A stretch of 64,000 bases of DNA from Palsa-504 sp963818225 (lineage in GTDB: Bacteria; Actinomycetota; Actinomycetes; Streptosporangiales; Streptosporangiaceae): contig CAWFRO010000006.1 of the NCBI GenBank assembly GCA_963818225.1, positions 1,116,001 to 1,180,000 of the forward strand. The letters are read 5' to 3'. Below are positions 42,045 through 51,943 of the stretch, piece by piece (within the stretch, counting starts at the first letter, position 1; each line of letters starts with the position of its first letter). The position numbers were made by a program, and so were the translations under genes. Under the pieces are notes generated by a model that saw nothing but the letters and a program-made list of their open reading frames with translations, did not search any database and was not told the origin of the DNA.

Positions 42045-42694
42045 ACGAGGGTTTCCCAGCTGACAGCCGTGTCGTCTTCAGCCGGGCCGGACGCCCGACG
42101 AGTTGCCAGTTGGGGAATAGGCCGGCTTCGCCGCTCGGCCGATTCCCGATCCGGTGCGCCGGGTGGGGAAGGATGGCAGGACGGCAGGCAGCAGATACGA
42201 CCCGGGCACGAACGCCAGGGCGGCGGTCCGGCTGACGGCGAAAAAATGGGAGGCCTGCTTATGCGGCCGGGGCCTGACTCGTAATTCGGCGGGCCTGGTT
42301 TCCTTCGTGTTGATCTGGCTCACTCGGCCCGATGCCTGGAAGCACTTCGGCTGCCGGATAGGACCTTCCGCGGATCACCGAAGTGGACTAGACACGGCTT
42401 GACCGGGCCGGTGAACTCACCCGCAAGCTCTTGGAGCCGGCATACCCGGTATTGGAGGGAATAGAATGCGAGAACCTTCTCGAGGGTCTTTCCGGAATGA
42501 AATCCCTGCTGCCCCGTTGCGCCTGGCCAGGATGTGCGCTCCTTCCTGCTGTACAGAGTTGATGCTATATATGGAGTCTCGTTCTAGAAATGGGTTCGGT
42601 GCTCTGGGGACCGGGCGCGCGCAGCGTTACGGTGCGCCGGGGTCAGGGTGAGCGGCCAGCGGATGCTGGCAGGGCCCGGACCGTGGGAGGTTAC
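42045..42694. other. Gene-free stretch following the tRNA-like remnant
   Basis: About 650 bp with no recognisable coding sequence. It includes short A-runs near 42240 and a less GC-rich part around 42450-42590 (TTGATGCTATATATGGAG at about 42550-42570). It probably carries the promoter of the MFS gene at 42695. Confidence 0.4.
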
Positions 42695-44164
42695 ATGATC
42701 CGGTGGCGGCCGAGCCAGGAGCTGGTGGTCCTGGTGACCTACACGGTCGGCCTGTACATGACCATCGTGGACAACACGATCATCTACACCGCCCTGCCGT
42801 CGTTGGCCCGGGACCTCCACGCCTCCCTGGCATCCGCGCAGTGGGTGACGCTGAGTTATCTGATCACGCTGGCCATGATGATCCCGTCATCGGGGTGGAT
42901 CGGTGACCGGTTCGGTACCCGGCGCACCTTCCTCACCGCCCTGGCCCTGTTCACTGTGGCTTCCGTGCTGTGCGGTGTGTCCGGGTCGCTGACCGAGCTC
43001 ATCCTTTTCCGGGTAGTCCAGGGCGTCGGCGGCGGGCTGATCATTCCGGTCGGGCAGGCCATGCTGTTCCGGACCTTCCCGCAGGAGCGCCGGGCCCGCG
43101 CCGTCGGCATGGTCGTGCTGGGCACGAGCCTGGGGCCGGCCGTCGGCCCGGTGCTGGGGGGCGTGCTGACCACCTTCTTGTCGTGGCGATGGTGCTTTTT
43201 CGTCAACGTGCCGTTCGGCACGGCCGCGCTGATCATCGGGCTGCTGTTCCTGGCCGAGCACCGTGAGCCGGCTGCGGGCCGGCTGGACGTCGCCGGTTTC
43301 GTGCTGGCCGGCGGCGGCCTAGCGCTGTTCTTGTACGCGCTGAGCGAGTCCCCGGTGCGGGGCTGGGCCAGCCCGGTCATCATCGGCACCGGTGTGGCTG
43401 GCGTAGTTGTGCTGGCCGCGCTGGTACTGGTCGAGCTGCGCTCTGCGGCGCCGATGCTGAATCTGCGGCTGCTGGGTAACCGGATCTTCCGCACCGCAAG
43501 CCTGGTCTCGATGTGCAGCATGGGCGCCTACAGCGGCTACCTGTTCACAATGCCCGAATTCCTGCAGCAGGCCCGTGGGGCGTCCGCACTGAGCTCCGGG
43601 CTGACCACGTTCCCCGGCGCCCTCGGGGTCCTGGCCAGCTCCCAGCTCGCCGCGCGCGCCTACCCGCGCCTCGGGCCGCGGCGGATGGCCGTGGGCGGCG
43701 CGTGCGGCGTGATAGCCGTCTGGTCCCTGATTGGGCTGACGGTCGGGCTGGACACCAACATCTGGCTGATCCGGCTGCTGATCTTCTGTAGTGGGTTCGC
43801 GATTCCCTGGTGCTCGATCGCTGTCCAGACCTCCTCGTTCGCGACCATCTCCTCGGCAGACACGGGCCGCGCGGCCGCGCTGTTCCAAACGCAGAACCAG
43901 GTCGCGGCCGGTATCGGCGTGGCCCTGCTGGTCACCGTCGTCTCGTCATCCAGCCGCGCCGGGGCCGCGCTGCTCACCGCATTCCACCACGCCTTCCTGA
44001 CCGCCGCCGCGATAATGGTCATCGCCGCCCTGATCGCGCTTACCATCCGGGACGCCGACGCCGCCACCACCATGCGTCGCCGAGAACGGGTCCCGGCCGC
44101 CCCGGCGCCGCCCCCGGCCGAGATCCCGCCGCGGCTCCAGGAAGGCACCGCGGACCCCGGGTAG
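42695..44164 (+). CDS. MFS transporter, EmrB/QacA (DHA2) family
   Basis: A 489-aa drug:H+ antiporter with 14 predicted helices. Motif D1 is DNTIIYTALPSLARDL near residue 25, motif A GWIGDRFGTRRTF near 69, motif B LILFRVVQGVGGGLIIPVGQAML near 102-124, and motif C LGTSLGPAVGPVLGGVL near 138-155. The C-terminal tail after TIRDADAATTMRRRE is cytosolic and Pro-rich. GGGAGG lies 5 bp before the ATG at 42695. No regulator is adjacent. It probably exports a hydrophobic compound. Confidence 0.94.
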   Translation: MIRWRPSQELVVLVTYTVGLYMTIVDNTIIYTALPSLARDLHASLASAQWVTLSYLITLAMMIPSSGWIGDRFGTRRTFLTALALFTVASVLCGVSGSLTELILFRVVQGVGGGLIIPVGQAMLFRTFPQERRARAVGMVVLGTSLGPAVGPVLGGVLTTFLSWRWCFFVNVPFGTAALIIGLLFLAEHREPAAGRLDVAGFVLAGGGLALFLYALSESPVRGWASPVIIGTGVAGVVVLAALVLVELRSAAPMLNLRLLGNRIFRTASLVSMCSMGAYSGYLFTMPEFLQQARGASALSSGLTTFPGALGVLASSQLAARAYPRLGPRRMAVGGACGVIAVWSLIGLTVGLDTNIWLIRLLIFCSGFAIPWCSIAVQTSSFATISSADTGRAAALFQTQNQVAAGIGVALLVTVVSSSSRAGAALLTAFHHAFLTAAAIMVIAALIALTIRDADAATTMRRRERVPAAPAPPPAEIPPRLQEGTADPG

Positions 44165-44359
44165 CGGTTTGGTGCCGCATGATCCTGGAGCGGCCTGAAG
44201 ACGCGGCGGCCGTCCTGTCGTTCGATACGGCCCCATCCCGGGTGCGTCCAGTTCCCGGGCGCCGGGCTGGATCAGCGTGCCGGTGTGCAGCTGCAGCTCG
44301 ACAGGCCCGGCCGGTGTGCCCCCTCGAGCAGTTGCCTGGCCAGCCAGTCCGGCATCTGC

Positions 44360-44746
44360 TCAGCCATCGCGCCCTGCCCTGTCCAGCACCGTGCCGTCGG
44401 CCGCTACCAGCCGCCACTTGCCCGGTTCCAGGGGCGCGGCCACCAGCGGGACGCCGAACAGCTGGGTGAGCTGGTGCTCAACCTGGTCGCTTTCGCCTGG
44501 GTCGTCCGCCTCCACCAGGCGCGATACCGCCATCAGGACCGTGGGGTGAGCTTCCAGGCGGGTGCCGCCTGGGCATCCCCTCAGCCGGTCAGCCAGGGCC
44601 TTCGCGCTCGCTTCGTCTTCGGTCCAGCCGGGGCAGTCGGCGGCAGTCGGCCAAAAGTGCGGGTAGAACTCGTGCGGGCCGTGCGCGGCTGCTGACTCGT
44701 CGGTGCCGCGCCAGGCGCCCCTGCAAGCGGGAGAGCGGAGGTGCAT
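44360..44746 (-). CDS. Unrecognised minus-strand frame, possible gene remnant
   Basis: The C-terminal 60 residues (MAVSRLVEADDPGESDQVEHQLTQLFGVPLVAAPLEPGKWRLVAADGTVLDRAGRDG) read like real protein with acidic helices and a strand turn, and codon use is actinobacterial. The N-terminal part is less convincing and no ribosome binding site is visible. No family is recognised. Confidence 0.3.
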   Translation of the reverse strand: MHLRSPACRGAWRGTDESAAAHGPHEFYPHFWPTAADCPGWTEDEASAKALADRLRGCPGGTRLEAHPTVLMAVSRLVEADDPGESDQVEHQLTQLFGVPLVAAPLEPGKWRLVAADGTVLDRAGRDG

Positions 44747-44768
44747 GCCATCTACCCTTCCTGCCCCC

Positions 44769-44790
44769 CAGTGGCTTGCGCAAGCCACTG
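44769..44790. repeat. Perfect 22-bp palindrome
   Basis: CAGTGGCTTGC followed directly by its exact reverse complement GCAAGCCACTG. It lies between the unrecognised minus-strand frame and the IS481 fragment. It could be an operator, a cruciform-prone site or a relic of a mobile-element end. Confidence 0.6.
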
Positions 44791-44818
44791 CCTGGTCGTC
44801 TGTCGCTGCGGTGCCCGG

Positions 44819-44929
44819 CTGGTGCACCTCGACCGGGCCGCGGTGGCGCCGGTCCGCTATGAACGGGAGCGGCCTGGCGAGCTGCTTCATGTCGATGTCA
44901 AGAAGCTCGGCAACATCCCCATCGGCGGC
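44819..44929 (+). mobile_element. IS481-family transposase fragment
   Basis: About 37 codons reading RLVHLDRAAVAPVRYERERPGELLHVDVKKLGNIPIGG match the start of the DDE catalytic domain of IS481-family transposases (HxDR...RYExxxPGELLHVDVKKLGRIP), including the first catalytic Asp in HVDVKKL. The preceding HTH domain and the rest of the catalytic domain are missing. Confidence 0.7.
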
Positions 44930-45030
44930 CGGCTGTCTTACCCCACCTCGGCTAGGAAGAGCCCGAAATCGGCATCCAGGTGACCTCCAAGGCTCCAGCT
45001 TGCTGCCCGTGCCGCGCCCAGGGCCTAAGT

Positions 45031-46254
45031 TCAGTCTTCCTGCACGCTGGCAGCACCCTCCGCCACGAGGGCAGCGATCTCCTCGGCTGTGTACCCGACC
45101 TCCGCGAGGACCTCCACGGTATGTTCGGACCGGCGGGGAGCCGGACGCCGCACCGAGACAGGCGTGGCGTCGAGAATCATGCCTGGACCGACCACCCGAT
45201 AGCTCCCGATCGCTGGATGTTCAGCGAGCCTGATCATGCCGCGATGCAACGACCCGTTTGCGAGAATCTCCTCGATGTTCGGAACGGGATTGGCGGGTAT
45301 GCCCTCGCGCTCGCAGAGCTCAAGCCATTCGCTGGTCGTGCGTCTGGCTGCGACGGCGGCAAGTTCGGCGTAGACGCGCTCGGCATCCAGCAGCCGCGTA
45401 GCACGGTCGCTGAACCACGGCTCGTCCAGCATTTCCTCACGCCCCACCGCCGCGAAGAGCCGACGCCAGTGAGTGTCGGTATATGGCATAAGCGCGATGT
45501 AGCCGTCAAGCGTCCGGTGGGGTCCGCGTGTTGTCGTCAAAACCCGGCCATAGCCTGCGGGCTCCCCAGGAACGGCCGCCCTGGAGAGGTGCTCGACGAG
45601 CGTGAACGCAAGGACCGCGTCGAACATCGGCACCTCGATGCGCTGGCCCTTCCCGGTTCGCTCGCGGAAAAGGAGGGCGGCCAGCACCGCCTGGACGATC
45701 GTCTGGCCCGCGACCTTGTCTGCGATGAGGGATGGCAGGAACGCGGTCCTGCCCACAGTGCTCTCGGTGAGATGCGGAAGCCCGGTCGCTGCCTGGATGA
45801 TGTCATCGTAGGCAGGGCGGTTCTCCTCGGCAGTGCCCGACCGGAACCCTTGCGCCTGGCAGTACACCAAGCCAGGCCGCGTGAGGCCGACATCCTGGTA
45901 GGCAAGCCCCAGCCGCGCCAAGGGTCCCGGGCGGAGATTGGTCACCAACACATCACAGGTGTCAAGTATCCGAAGAAATGCCTCGCGGCCTGCTGGGGCC
46001 TTGAGGTCGAGGGACACGGCCCGCTTGTTGCGATTGATGTTGAGGGCGACCCCGGAGAGCTCGGGATGAGGGCCGCCGCCCATAGTGCGGTTGGTGTCGC
46101 CCTGCTCTGTCTCCACTTTGATTACGTCGGCGCCGAGGTCACCGAGAATCTGCGTCCCGTATGGCCCCATGATGACCGAGGTAAGGTCGAGGACGCGAAT
46201 CCCTTCCAGCGCCCCCTGTGATGCCGGATTATCATCGATCTGCCTGGCTTCCAT
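45031..46254 (-). CDS. CaiB/BaiF-family (class III) CoA-transferase
   Basis: A 407-aa class III CoA-transferase. The N-terminal ALEGIRVLDLTSVIMGPYGTQILGDLGADVIKVE is the hallmark of the family, and the catalytic Asp150 lies in NRPAYDDIIQAATGL. The VTNLRPGPLARLGL block and the C-terminal GIPANPVPNIEEIL are also diagnostic. The enzyme moves CoA between carboxylic acids, typically in carnitine, oxalate or aromatic-acid degradation. AGGCCGGGA lies before the ATG. The acyl-CoA dehydrogenase at 46700 is on the same strand 445 bp upstream, so the two may share a pathway but not obviously a transcript. Confidence 0.94.
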   Translation of the reverse strand: MEARQIDDNPASQGALEGIRVLDLTSVIMGPYGTQILGDLGADVIKVETEQGDTNRTMGGGPHPELSGVALNINRNKRAVSLDLKAPAGREAFLRILDTCDVLVTNLRPGPLARLGLAYQDVGLTRPGLVYCQAQGFRSGTAEENRPAYDDIIQAATGLPHLTESTVGRTAFLPSLIADKVAGQTIVQAVLAALLFRERTGKGQRIEVPMFDAVLAFTLVEHLSRAAVPGEPAGYGRVLTTTRGPHRTLDGYIALMPYTDTHWRRLFAAVGREEMLDEPWFSDRATRLLDAERVYAELAAVAARRTTSEWLELCEREGIPANPVPNIEEILANGSLHRGMIRLAEHPAIGSYRVVGPGMILDATPVSVRRPAPRRSEHTVEVLAEVGYTAEEIAALVAEGAASVQED

Positions 46255-46699
46255 TCCCGGCCTCCCGCAGCGATCTGAGAACCTGGTCGGCCGCCGATCG
46301 CGAACCGCGGCGACGCCCTCTCATATTCTCCGTCTGCTGGAGGTCTCCTGTTCCTCCGCTTGCGGGCTATATCCTTCTGGGCAGAGTTCACCACATCGGC
46401 ACACGGAGTCCGGCGGACAGCCCCGCACGGCCAACGGCGCCGCCGCTGCAGCCTCAGACGGCAACCGAACCGATCGTGACCTCAGCTGATCGGAAGCAAC
46501 CAGAGATCCCATAGGCCGATCCGATGAGCCTCGGCTGCGACGATACGCCTGCCCGCGGGCTCCCGGATGCCGGTCAAGCGGCGGCTCACCAAGATCTCCT
46601 CGTGGCGGCAGCAGGCCCCGGCACCGGTCGGCATCACCCCCTATCGGACAGCCCGGACCAGCCGGCAAACGTCTCCTTATGTGTCCCAGGACCGTCAGG
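46255..46699. other. Intergenic stretch between acyl-CoA dehydrogenase and CoA-transferase genes
   Basis: No gene is recognised on either strand; frames here are short and Arg/Pro-rich. It presumably carries the CoA-transferase promoter. Confidence 0.4.
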
Positions 46700-47917
46700 T
46701 CAGGCCGCGGCCGTGGCGTCCCGGCCCTGCAGGAACACCTTGCGGCCGGGGTAATCGGGCCGCGGGAGCCCCAGGTGTTGCTGGGCGATGATGGTCCGGA
46801 ATACCTCGTTGGTGCCGCCGTAGGTCGCGGTCACCTGGACCGCCCGGTGGGCGTGCTCGACCACCCCGTCGGCGATGGCGCCGTCCGCGCCGAAGGGCAG
46901 GACGGCCTGCGAGCCGATCAGGTCGATCAGTTGCTCGGCACCCGCGATCGCGGTGTCGGCGCCCTTGATCCGGCCCATCGGCCCCGGCGTGTCCGCTGCC
47001 GCCTCGATCTCCATCAGAAGACGCCCGAACCCGGCCATGAACACCTTGTCCTCGGCCATCGTGGACCCGTCCCCGGCCGGAGCGTCCTTGGCCCACCGCG
47101 CCGCGGCCTCGACGGCATACTTCAAGTGCCGCATGTGGGCGACGCCGACGCTGAGGTCGTCGAGCTTGCTGAGCTCCTCGCCGATGCTGTGTTCGATGTC
47201 CAGCGGGCCGTGCAGGACCGACCAGCCGTTGTTGACCTCCCCGATGCGGTACCGGTCGGAGAGGCGGACATCGCTGTAATACGTAATATTGGTCCGCTCG
47301 CCGAGGGTGGGCAGTGCCTGGATCTCGATGCCCGGGGCGTCAATCGGGACCAGGAACATGGTCAGGCCCTTGTGCTTGGGCAGCGTCGGGTCGGTCCGCG
47401 TGATCAGGAAGATGTACTCGCAGTTGTGGGCGCCGCTGGTGAAGATCTTCTGCCCGTTGATGACCCATTCGTCGCCATCGCGCACCGCCCGCGTTTTCGC
47501 CCCGGCGATATCCGACCCGCCGTCCGGCTCGCTATAGCCAAGGGCAAATCGGACCTCACCGCGGGCGACCTTCGGCTTCAGCTCCGCGACCAGCCCTGGA
47601 TCCCCGGATGCCCCTACCGCCGACCACACCATGCCCGCGTCGCCCGGGCCCGCGACCGGCGCATTCCTCTTCGCCAGCTCGGTTTCGAGGATCTTGACGG
47701 ACACGTCGTCCAGCTCGGCGCCGCCGTCCTCCTTCTTCCATTTCGGCATTGCCCAGCCTCTGGCGCCCATGGCCAGTTGCACCCCCCTGTCGTAGAGGTT
47801 CCCCGTCTCGCGGGCTGTCGCGTAGACCTCCTCGGTCAGGTGCTCATCCAGGAACGCCCGGACCTCGGCGGCGAAGGCCTGCTGGGCCTCGGTGAGGACA
47901 ACTGCTGAGAAATCCAT
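46700..47917 (-). CDS. Acyl-CoA dehydrogenase family protein
   Basis: A 405-aa flavoenzyme of the acyl-CoA dehydrogenase fold. The N-terminal helical domain (LTEAQQAFAAEVRAFLDEHL) is followed by the FAD-binding middle strand LGYSEPDGGSDIAGAKTRAVRDGDEWVINGQKIFTSGAHNCEYIFLITRTD and a C-terminal helical domain ending in ATYGGTNEVFRTIIAQQHLGLPR. It would form the alpha,beta double bond in an acyl-CoA, passing electrons to ETF. The sequence is of the type seen in steroid or branched-acid degradation (FadE-like), often working as heterodimers; no second subunit is nearby. AGGAG lies 10 bp before the ATG. Confidence 0.94.
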   Translation of the reverse strand: MDFSAVVLTEAQQAFAAEVRAFLDEHLTEEVYATARETGNLYDRGVQLAMGARGWAMPKWKKEDGGAELDDVSVKILETELAKRNAPVAGPGDAGMVWSAVGASGDPGLVAELKPKVARGEVRFALGYSEPDGGSDIAGAKTRAVRDGDEWVINGQKIFTSGAHNCEYIFLITRTDPTLPKHKGLTMFLVPIDAPGIEIQALPTLGERTNITYYSDVRLSDRYRIGEVNNGWSVLHGPLDIEHSIGEELSKLDDLSVGVAHMRHLKYAVEAAARWAKDAPAGDGSTMAEDKVFMAGFGRLLMEIEAAADTPGPMGRIKGADTAIAGAEQLIDLIGSQAVLPFGADGAIADGVVEHAHRAVQVTATYGGTNEVFRTIIAQQHLGLPRPDYPGRKVFLQGRDATAAA

Positions 47918-47929
47918 GCTCTGACACTC

Positions 47930-48150
47930 CTAACTGCTAGCTACTGAATCCACAGGCCTACCAGCCCATATCCTGCGAAGGCGACGGCGCAGGCAGATCC
48001 CGAAGATCGCCATCCCGAGACCGGGCAGGAGCGCGCCGGGAATCGTGGTCAGCACATCCAGCCCAGCGGCACGGTCGCACTGACGACGACTCCGGCGAGA
48101 AGGGCGCCCGGCCCACGCCGATCTTCATACCGCGGAACGTAACTCCGGCT
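47930..48150 (-). pseudogene. Frameshifted membrane-protein fragment
   Basis: One frame gives RRGPGALLAGVVVSATVPLG, and a second, overlapping and shifted, gives VLTTIPGALLPGLGMAIFGICLRRRLRR. Together they look like the last two helices of a membrane protein ending in a basic tail. The second frame stops 12 bp before the acyl-CoA dehydrogenase ATG. The family is not identified. Confidence 0.3.
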
Positions 48151-48514
48151 TCGTCTTTCGTCTAGGTCAGAGCTTCTTATCCCTAAGCGAGATCGCAATC
48201 GGCCGATGAGCTGAACGGCCGGTACTCCGCCAAGCTGATGACCTCCTCGGGGTGAACGAGTGACAGAGAGATCCATCTCAGTCATTGGCGCAGCTCAAAG
48301 GCTTGCACTAGCGGGATGAGCCGATGCTGGTCGTTCGGCCTCCTCCCGTCGACGCCGTAGCCCCTGGTCAGCGGGCACACCATCCACGGCCCGGTGGTCG
48401 ATCGTCAGGCTCAGCGGCATGGCAGCTCGGCCGCTAGAGCGCCTCCCGTAGCTCAGCGAAACGGGATGGCGTAACCAGATCGGAAACGTCCCACAAAGAT
48501 CTGCAGGGCACGCC
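48151..48514. other. Intergenic stretch with no recognised gene
   Basis: It lies downstream of the hydrolase gene at 48515 on the minus strand. Frames are short and unconvincing on both strands. Confidence 0.4.
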
Positions 48515-49468
48515 CTAACCGGCTGAACGGGAAAAGTCAGTTATGAGCTCCGCTAGACGGCTCGCGCGGTCGCTCTGGACCGAATGGCCGGCACCCTCCA
48601 CCACTTCGACTCGCGCTCCCGGCTTGTGGCGCAAGAATTCCGCCTGGTCCTCGGGAGAGACAACCTTGGAATTACCGCCCCGTACGAGCATGATCGGGAC
48701 CGAGATCCGCGACAAATCGTCCCACAGCCGCTCCATCGGCGGCACCTCAGTGGCAGGCGCCGACATTCTGGTCGCCATGCCCGCCTGATCGTAACGCCAT
48801 GACCACCGGCCGTCAGCGAGCTGACGTGAATTATGAAGAACGCCGGGCCGCAGGGATTCCACCGGGCGGTTTGGGGCCAGAGCGGCCGTCGCTTGAAGCA
48901 TCTCGTCGAAGGTGCTGAAGGTCCGCTGCCCGTTGATGAGCCTGACGACTCCTTCGGGCCGCTGCTCCGGAGGCCGCTCTCGTCTGCCCACCCCAGGCGT
49001 GATGTCGACGATGACGAGATGCGTGAACGAGGAACCACCGGCCGCAGCCACGGCGATCGCCGTCAGTCCGCCGAGCGACATGCCGACCAGCACGCGTGGA
49101 TCGGGTGGCAGGCGATTGAGCCATCCGCCTACTGTGACGGCATTGGTGGCCGGGCGGTAGTCTTGATCCTCGCGCCAATCGGAATGTCCGTGTCCCGGCA
49201 AGTCAACGGCGATAAGGGGACGGTCGAGGACCATAGCTACGGAATCCCATGTATGCGCGTTCTGGCCGCTGCCGTGCAAGAAAGCTAGTTGCGGAGATTC
49301 GGTCCCCCACACCAGTCCGCTGAGCCGGATTCCGTCGACAGAGACCGATTCCCGGCGTACCACAGGCCTGCCGTGCCATGGAATGCCCTCGTACTTTGCA
49401 TAGGTCTCGAGGAAGCCAAACTCATCGTACTCTGGTGCCCTTTCGTCGGGCGTAGAAATCTGACTCAC
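48515..49468 (-). CDS. Alpha/beta-fold hydrolase
   Basis: A 317-aa hydrolase with nucleophile Ser131 in VGMSLGGLTAI, the oxyanion loop FLHGSGQNAHTWDSV, DLPGHGHSDW, the acid region VRGGNSKVVSPED and the catalytic His in VEGAGHSVQSD. The N-terminal FGFLETYAKYEGIPWHGRP extension is typical of a group of actinobacterial lipase/esterase-like enzymes. The start is set at a GTG with GGAGG 4 bp upstream; an ATG 13 codons further upstream (49507) is an alternative. The substrate is unknown. Confidence 0.9.
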   Translation of the reverse strand: MSQISTPDERAPEYDEFGFLETYAKYEGIPWHGRPVVRRESVSVDGIRLSGLVWGTESPQLAFLHGSGQNAHTWDSVAMVLDRPLIAVDLPGHGHSDWREDQDYRPATNAVTVGGWLNRLPPDPRVLVGMSLGGLTAIAVAAAGGSSFTHLVIVDITPGVGRRERPPEQRPEGVVRLINGQRTFSTFDEMLQATAALAPNRPVESLRPGVLHNSRQLADGRWSWRYDQAGMATRMSAPATEVPPMERLWDDLSRISVPIMLVRGGNSKVVSPEDQAEFLRHKPGARVEVVEGAGHSVQSDRASRLAELITDFSRSAG

Positions 49469-50089
49469 GCTACCTCCGTCTCGATCTGACGTAAGTGTCA
49501 ACTGCATACTTTCGCCCACGTGCGGCGGCCGCTGCCTGGCGGACGAGTCGCTTGGTGCTTAGGGGCCGGGAGCCGGCGGGACGGAGCCGACCATGTCCGG
49601 GACCGCGTGTCGGACCATTCGTGCAGGCTCGACTCGTGGCGTCTGGACTGGTGGCTGTGGAGTCCGGGGAGCGCTGATGCGTGGCGGGCCTCGCGGTTGC
49701 GCATTGGTACGGCCCGGATCTGAGGTCCGGTCTGCTGGGCGTTCCAGGCGGGAAGCGATCCGGACTGGTCTGGTCAACCACTAGACGGCATGCCTCTTGA
49801 CATGACGATATGACAAGCAACACGATAGCACCCGAGGTAGCAGCAAGAACAGAGGCCGCCGCCGGGCGGCCGCGGTGCGCAGTTGTCCCGCATCAGGGTC
49901 TGACCTGGACAAAGGCGGGGGTGACAGGATCATGGTTGCGCCGAATTCGGCACGTATCTGGCATGACCAGTGCTTCAGCTCGAGACTGACGTGGCCGGAA
50001 CTTAGGCCGTCCGGTCTGGGGACGTCCGCAGATGGCCGCCTCGATTGTCACTCGATCAGCCGCTCCGAGCCGCGAGGTGTGCAGCTCAG
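49469..50089. other. Gene-free stretch
   Basis: About 620 bp with no recognised family on either strand. A TTGACA followed by ACGTCA (minus strand, around 49485-49505) may be the hydrolase promoter. Frames in 49500-49800 are compositional shadows. Confidence 0.4.
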
Positions 50090-50885
50090 TCACGGTGAGG
50101 CCAGCGGCGGGGCCTCGTGTGCCGCGACGACCAGCTCGAGCCGGGCCTCAAGGTAGGCGGCTGCCGCCTCCTTCAGTGTCTCGTAGGCATAGCGGGCTTT
50201 CCGGTTGGCCCGTTTCCAATTGAACCTGGTGCCGGGCCGCGCCGGGCTCGTATATCAGGCTTGCGGCGGGCGTGATCCCCAACGAATCGGCCGGCGTGAT
50301 CAGTAGCTCTGCGCTGAGGTTCGCCGGTACGTCGTAATTAACTGAAGGCGTTTTCCTGTGTGTCGCATTTTCAATCTGGAATCCTTTCGCTCCGCGGGCA
50401 TCGAGGAGATTTTCGATTTCGAAGTGGAATGAAGCCGCTGGATTATCGATCGCCTTCATGATCTCGTGAACAAGCTTACGCAAAGGTGTCGGTTCAGCGC
50501 TGGCTAGCAGCCGGTACGACGTCCCCGCAGTGTCGATGGACAGGAGGTAGTACGGTTCTTTCGTCAGCCTCACCAGCAGAGTGATGGTATTGATGACAAA
50601 AAGCCCAGCCGCTAGCACGAGAACACCAGCCGCCACATCGTGCAGCGCGTTCGACCCCTGTACCGAACTGACCCGCGGGGCTAGCTTGATCGCGACTGCC
50701 GCGGAAAGCCCCAGGAATATCCACAGCACCACGCCACCCAGGTAGTGCGTCCACGCCGCTTTGTGATCGGGTACGATCCTGACCGTCTTCGCTCGCACGA
50801 TGTTCCGCAACGGATAAGCCTCGCTACCAACCCAGAGGACCTGTCGACTAACCGCGATTTCGATGAGCTCATACTTGCGCGACAT
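50090..50885 (-). CDS. DUF6232-family membrane protein, probably frameshifted near its C-terminus
   Basis: The first frame (50148-50885, 245 aa) has the DUF6232 pattern: an N-terminal strand domain (IAVSRQVLWVGSEAYPLRNIVRAKTVRI), two membrane helices (about 47-68 and 82-104) and KEPYYLLSIDTAGTSYRLLASA. Near 50221-50245 coding sense appears to move to another frame, giving NWKRANRKARYAYETLKEAAAAYLEARLELVVAAHE and a stop at 50090, while the annotated frame degenerates into LETGQPESPLCLRDTEGGG. A single indel would join them. GGGAGG lies before the ATG. Function unknown. Confidence 0.75.
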
Positions 50886-51008
50886 TATGGATTACCTCCC
50901 GTCGCAGGCCCGGGGAAGCGATGGGATGACCGCCCTCTCTATGCTCAGAGAGTAGGTCGGCGCGGTTGATACATGCAGAGTGGATAGCCGGTATAGGGCG
51001 GGTCGTGG

Positions 51009-51211
51009 TGAGTTTGTTTTGGTCTTCGCGCGGTTGATGCTGACGAGGATCTCGTCGGCGTCGTCACGCGGCGGCGGTCTTGGTGAGGGATTCAGGAACT
51101 CCTGGTGCCGGTCCCGGGGGGAGCACGCGTCGGTGACCTGGCCGGTAGCGGTGTTCAAAGCAGCGGACAGGCAGGCACCCCATGCGAGGCATAGTCGTGA
51201 GCCTGCCGTCC
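51009..51211 (-). mobile_element. IS630-family transposase relic
   Basis: Minus-strand pieces in two frames match an IS630 transposase. GRQAHDYASHG corresponds to ERRTHDYxRHG. NTATGQVTDACSPRDRHQEFLN corresponds to DVATGKVxxxCxxRHRHQEFL. DADEILVSINRAKT corresponds to the extreme C-terminus TADEILAxIxRAKT. About 100 residues of the catalytic domain between the last two pieces are missing, so the element is deleted and frameshifted. Confidence 0.65.
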
Positions 51212-51616
51212 CGGCAGCACAACGTGTTCAACGGCCCCGTGAGGCCGCACGGAAACGGGTCCACCACCCAGGGAATAAATCGTGACCTTCTCGGCGTGAA
51301 CGAGTGGCAGCGATCTATTTTGATATTTCCCTGCTGTATTGCGGTTGTCGTAGTGCGGAAGTGGAGCATACGTCACCAGGCGTAGCCCAAAGGCTCATGT
51401 ATCAGGCGGACGCCTCCGGCCTCCTTAACGTTGTAAGCGTGGCAGCTTGGGGCTGCCCAGGTCTTCTCGTCGGTGCCAGAGTTCGGCAATACCTGCTGAC
51501 AGGTAGTCGGGTTGGACGCTGGCCGTGATGACATAGGCGGACGTGGACGTAAAGCTGGACAGCATGCGGCGCGAGCATCGGTAAACCGCACAGGTGTAAG
51601 GAACGAGGCAGGAACG
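51212..51616. other. Gene-free stretch beside the IS630 relic
   Basis: No gene is recognised. A less GC-rich stretch around 51310-51340 (TCTATTTTGATATTTCCC) stands out. It may be residual element DNA or a promoter region for the small gene at 51617. Confidence 0.35.
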
Positions 51617-51943
51617 ATGGCGGAGATTCTGGCTACTAAGACATCACCTCCCGGAGGCGAGGTGCTAGGCACCTTCGAGACGGTCTGGGCCGAGGCGCTG
51701 TTCGCGTCGCCCCTGCAACCCTCCGGGCCGCCCTCGCCCGACCAGATCCGCCGCGCCGTCACGATGACACTGCAGCGGCTGGGAGCCCTCGGTTGTGCCG
51801 TACAAGCGGCGGGTGAGTTCGGTGACCACCCGGACGCTGCGGTGGCCAGGATGCGCTGGGCGCTGGCGACGATCAACACGGTCTGCCAGGCGCCATTGAT
51901 CACCCCGGCTGTTGACCCGCGGTCACTTGCCTTCGCGAGCTGA
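51617..51943 (+). CDS. Small hypothetical protein
   Basis: A 108-aa frame with good codon bias: LGTFETVWAEALFASPLQPSGPPSPDQIRRAVTMTLQRLGALGCAVQAAGEFGDHPDAAVARMRWALATINTVCQ. It is largely helical, without membrane segments or signal peptide. GAGGCAGGA lies 4-12 bp before the ATG. Similar small helical proteins occur in actinobacteria, but no function is known. Confidence 0.65.
   Translation: MAEILATKTSPPGGEVLGTFETVWAEALFASPLQPSGPPSPDQIRRAVTMTLQRLGALGCAVQAAGEFGDHPDAAVARMRWALATINTVCQAPLITPAVDPRSLAFAS

Noticed and set aside
44980..46221. Plus-strand open frame antisense to the CoA-transferase
   Set aside because: The minus-strand CoA-transferase is supported by family motifs over its whole length; the opposite frame has none.
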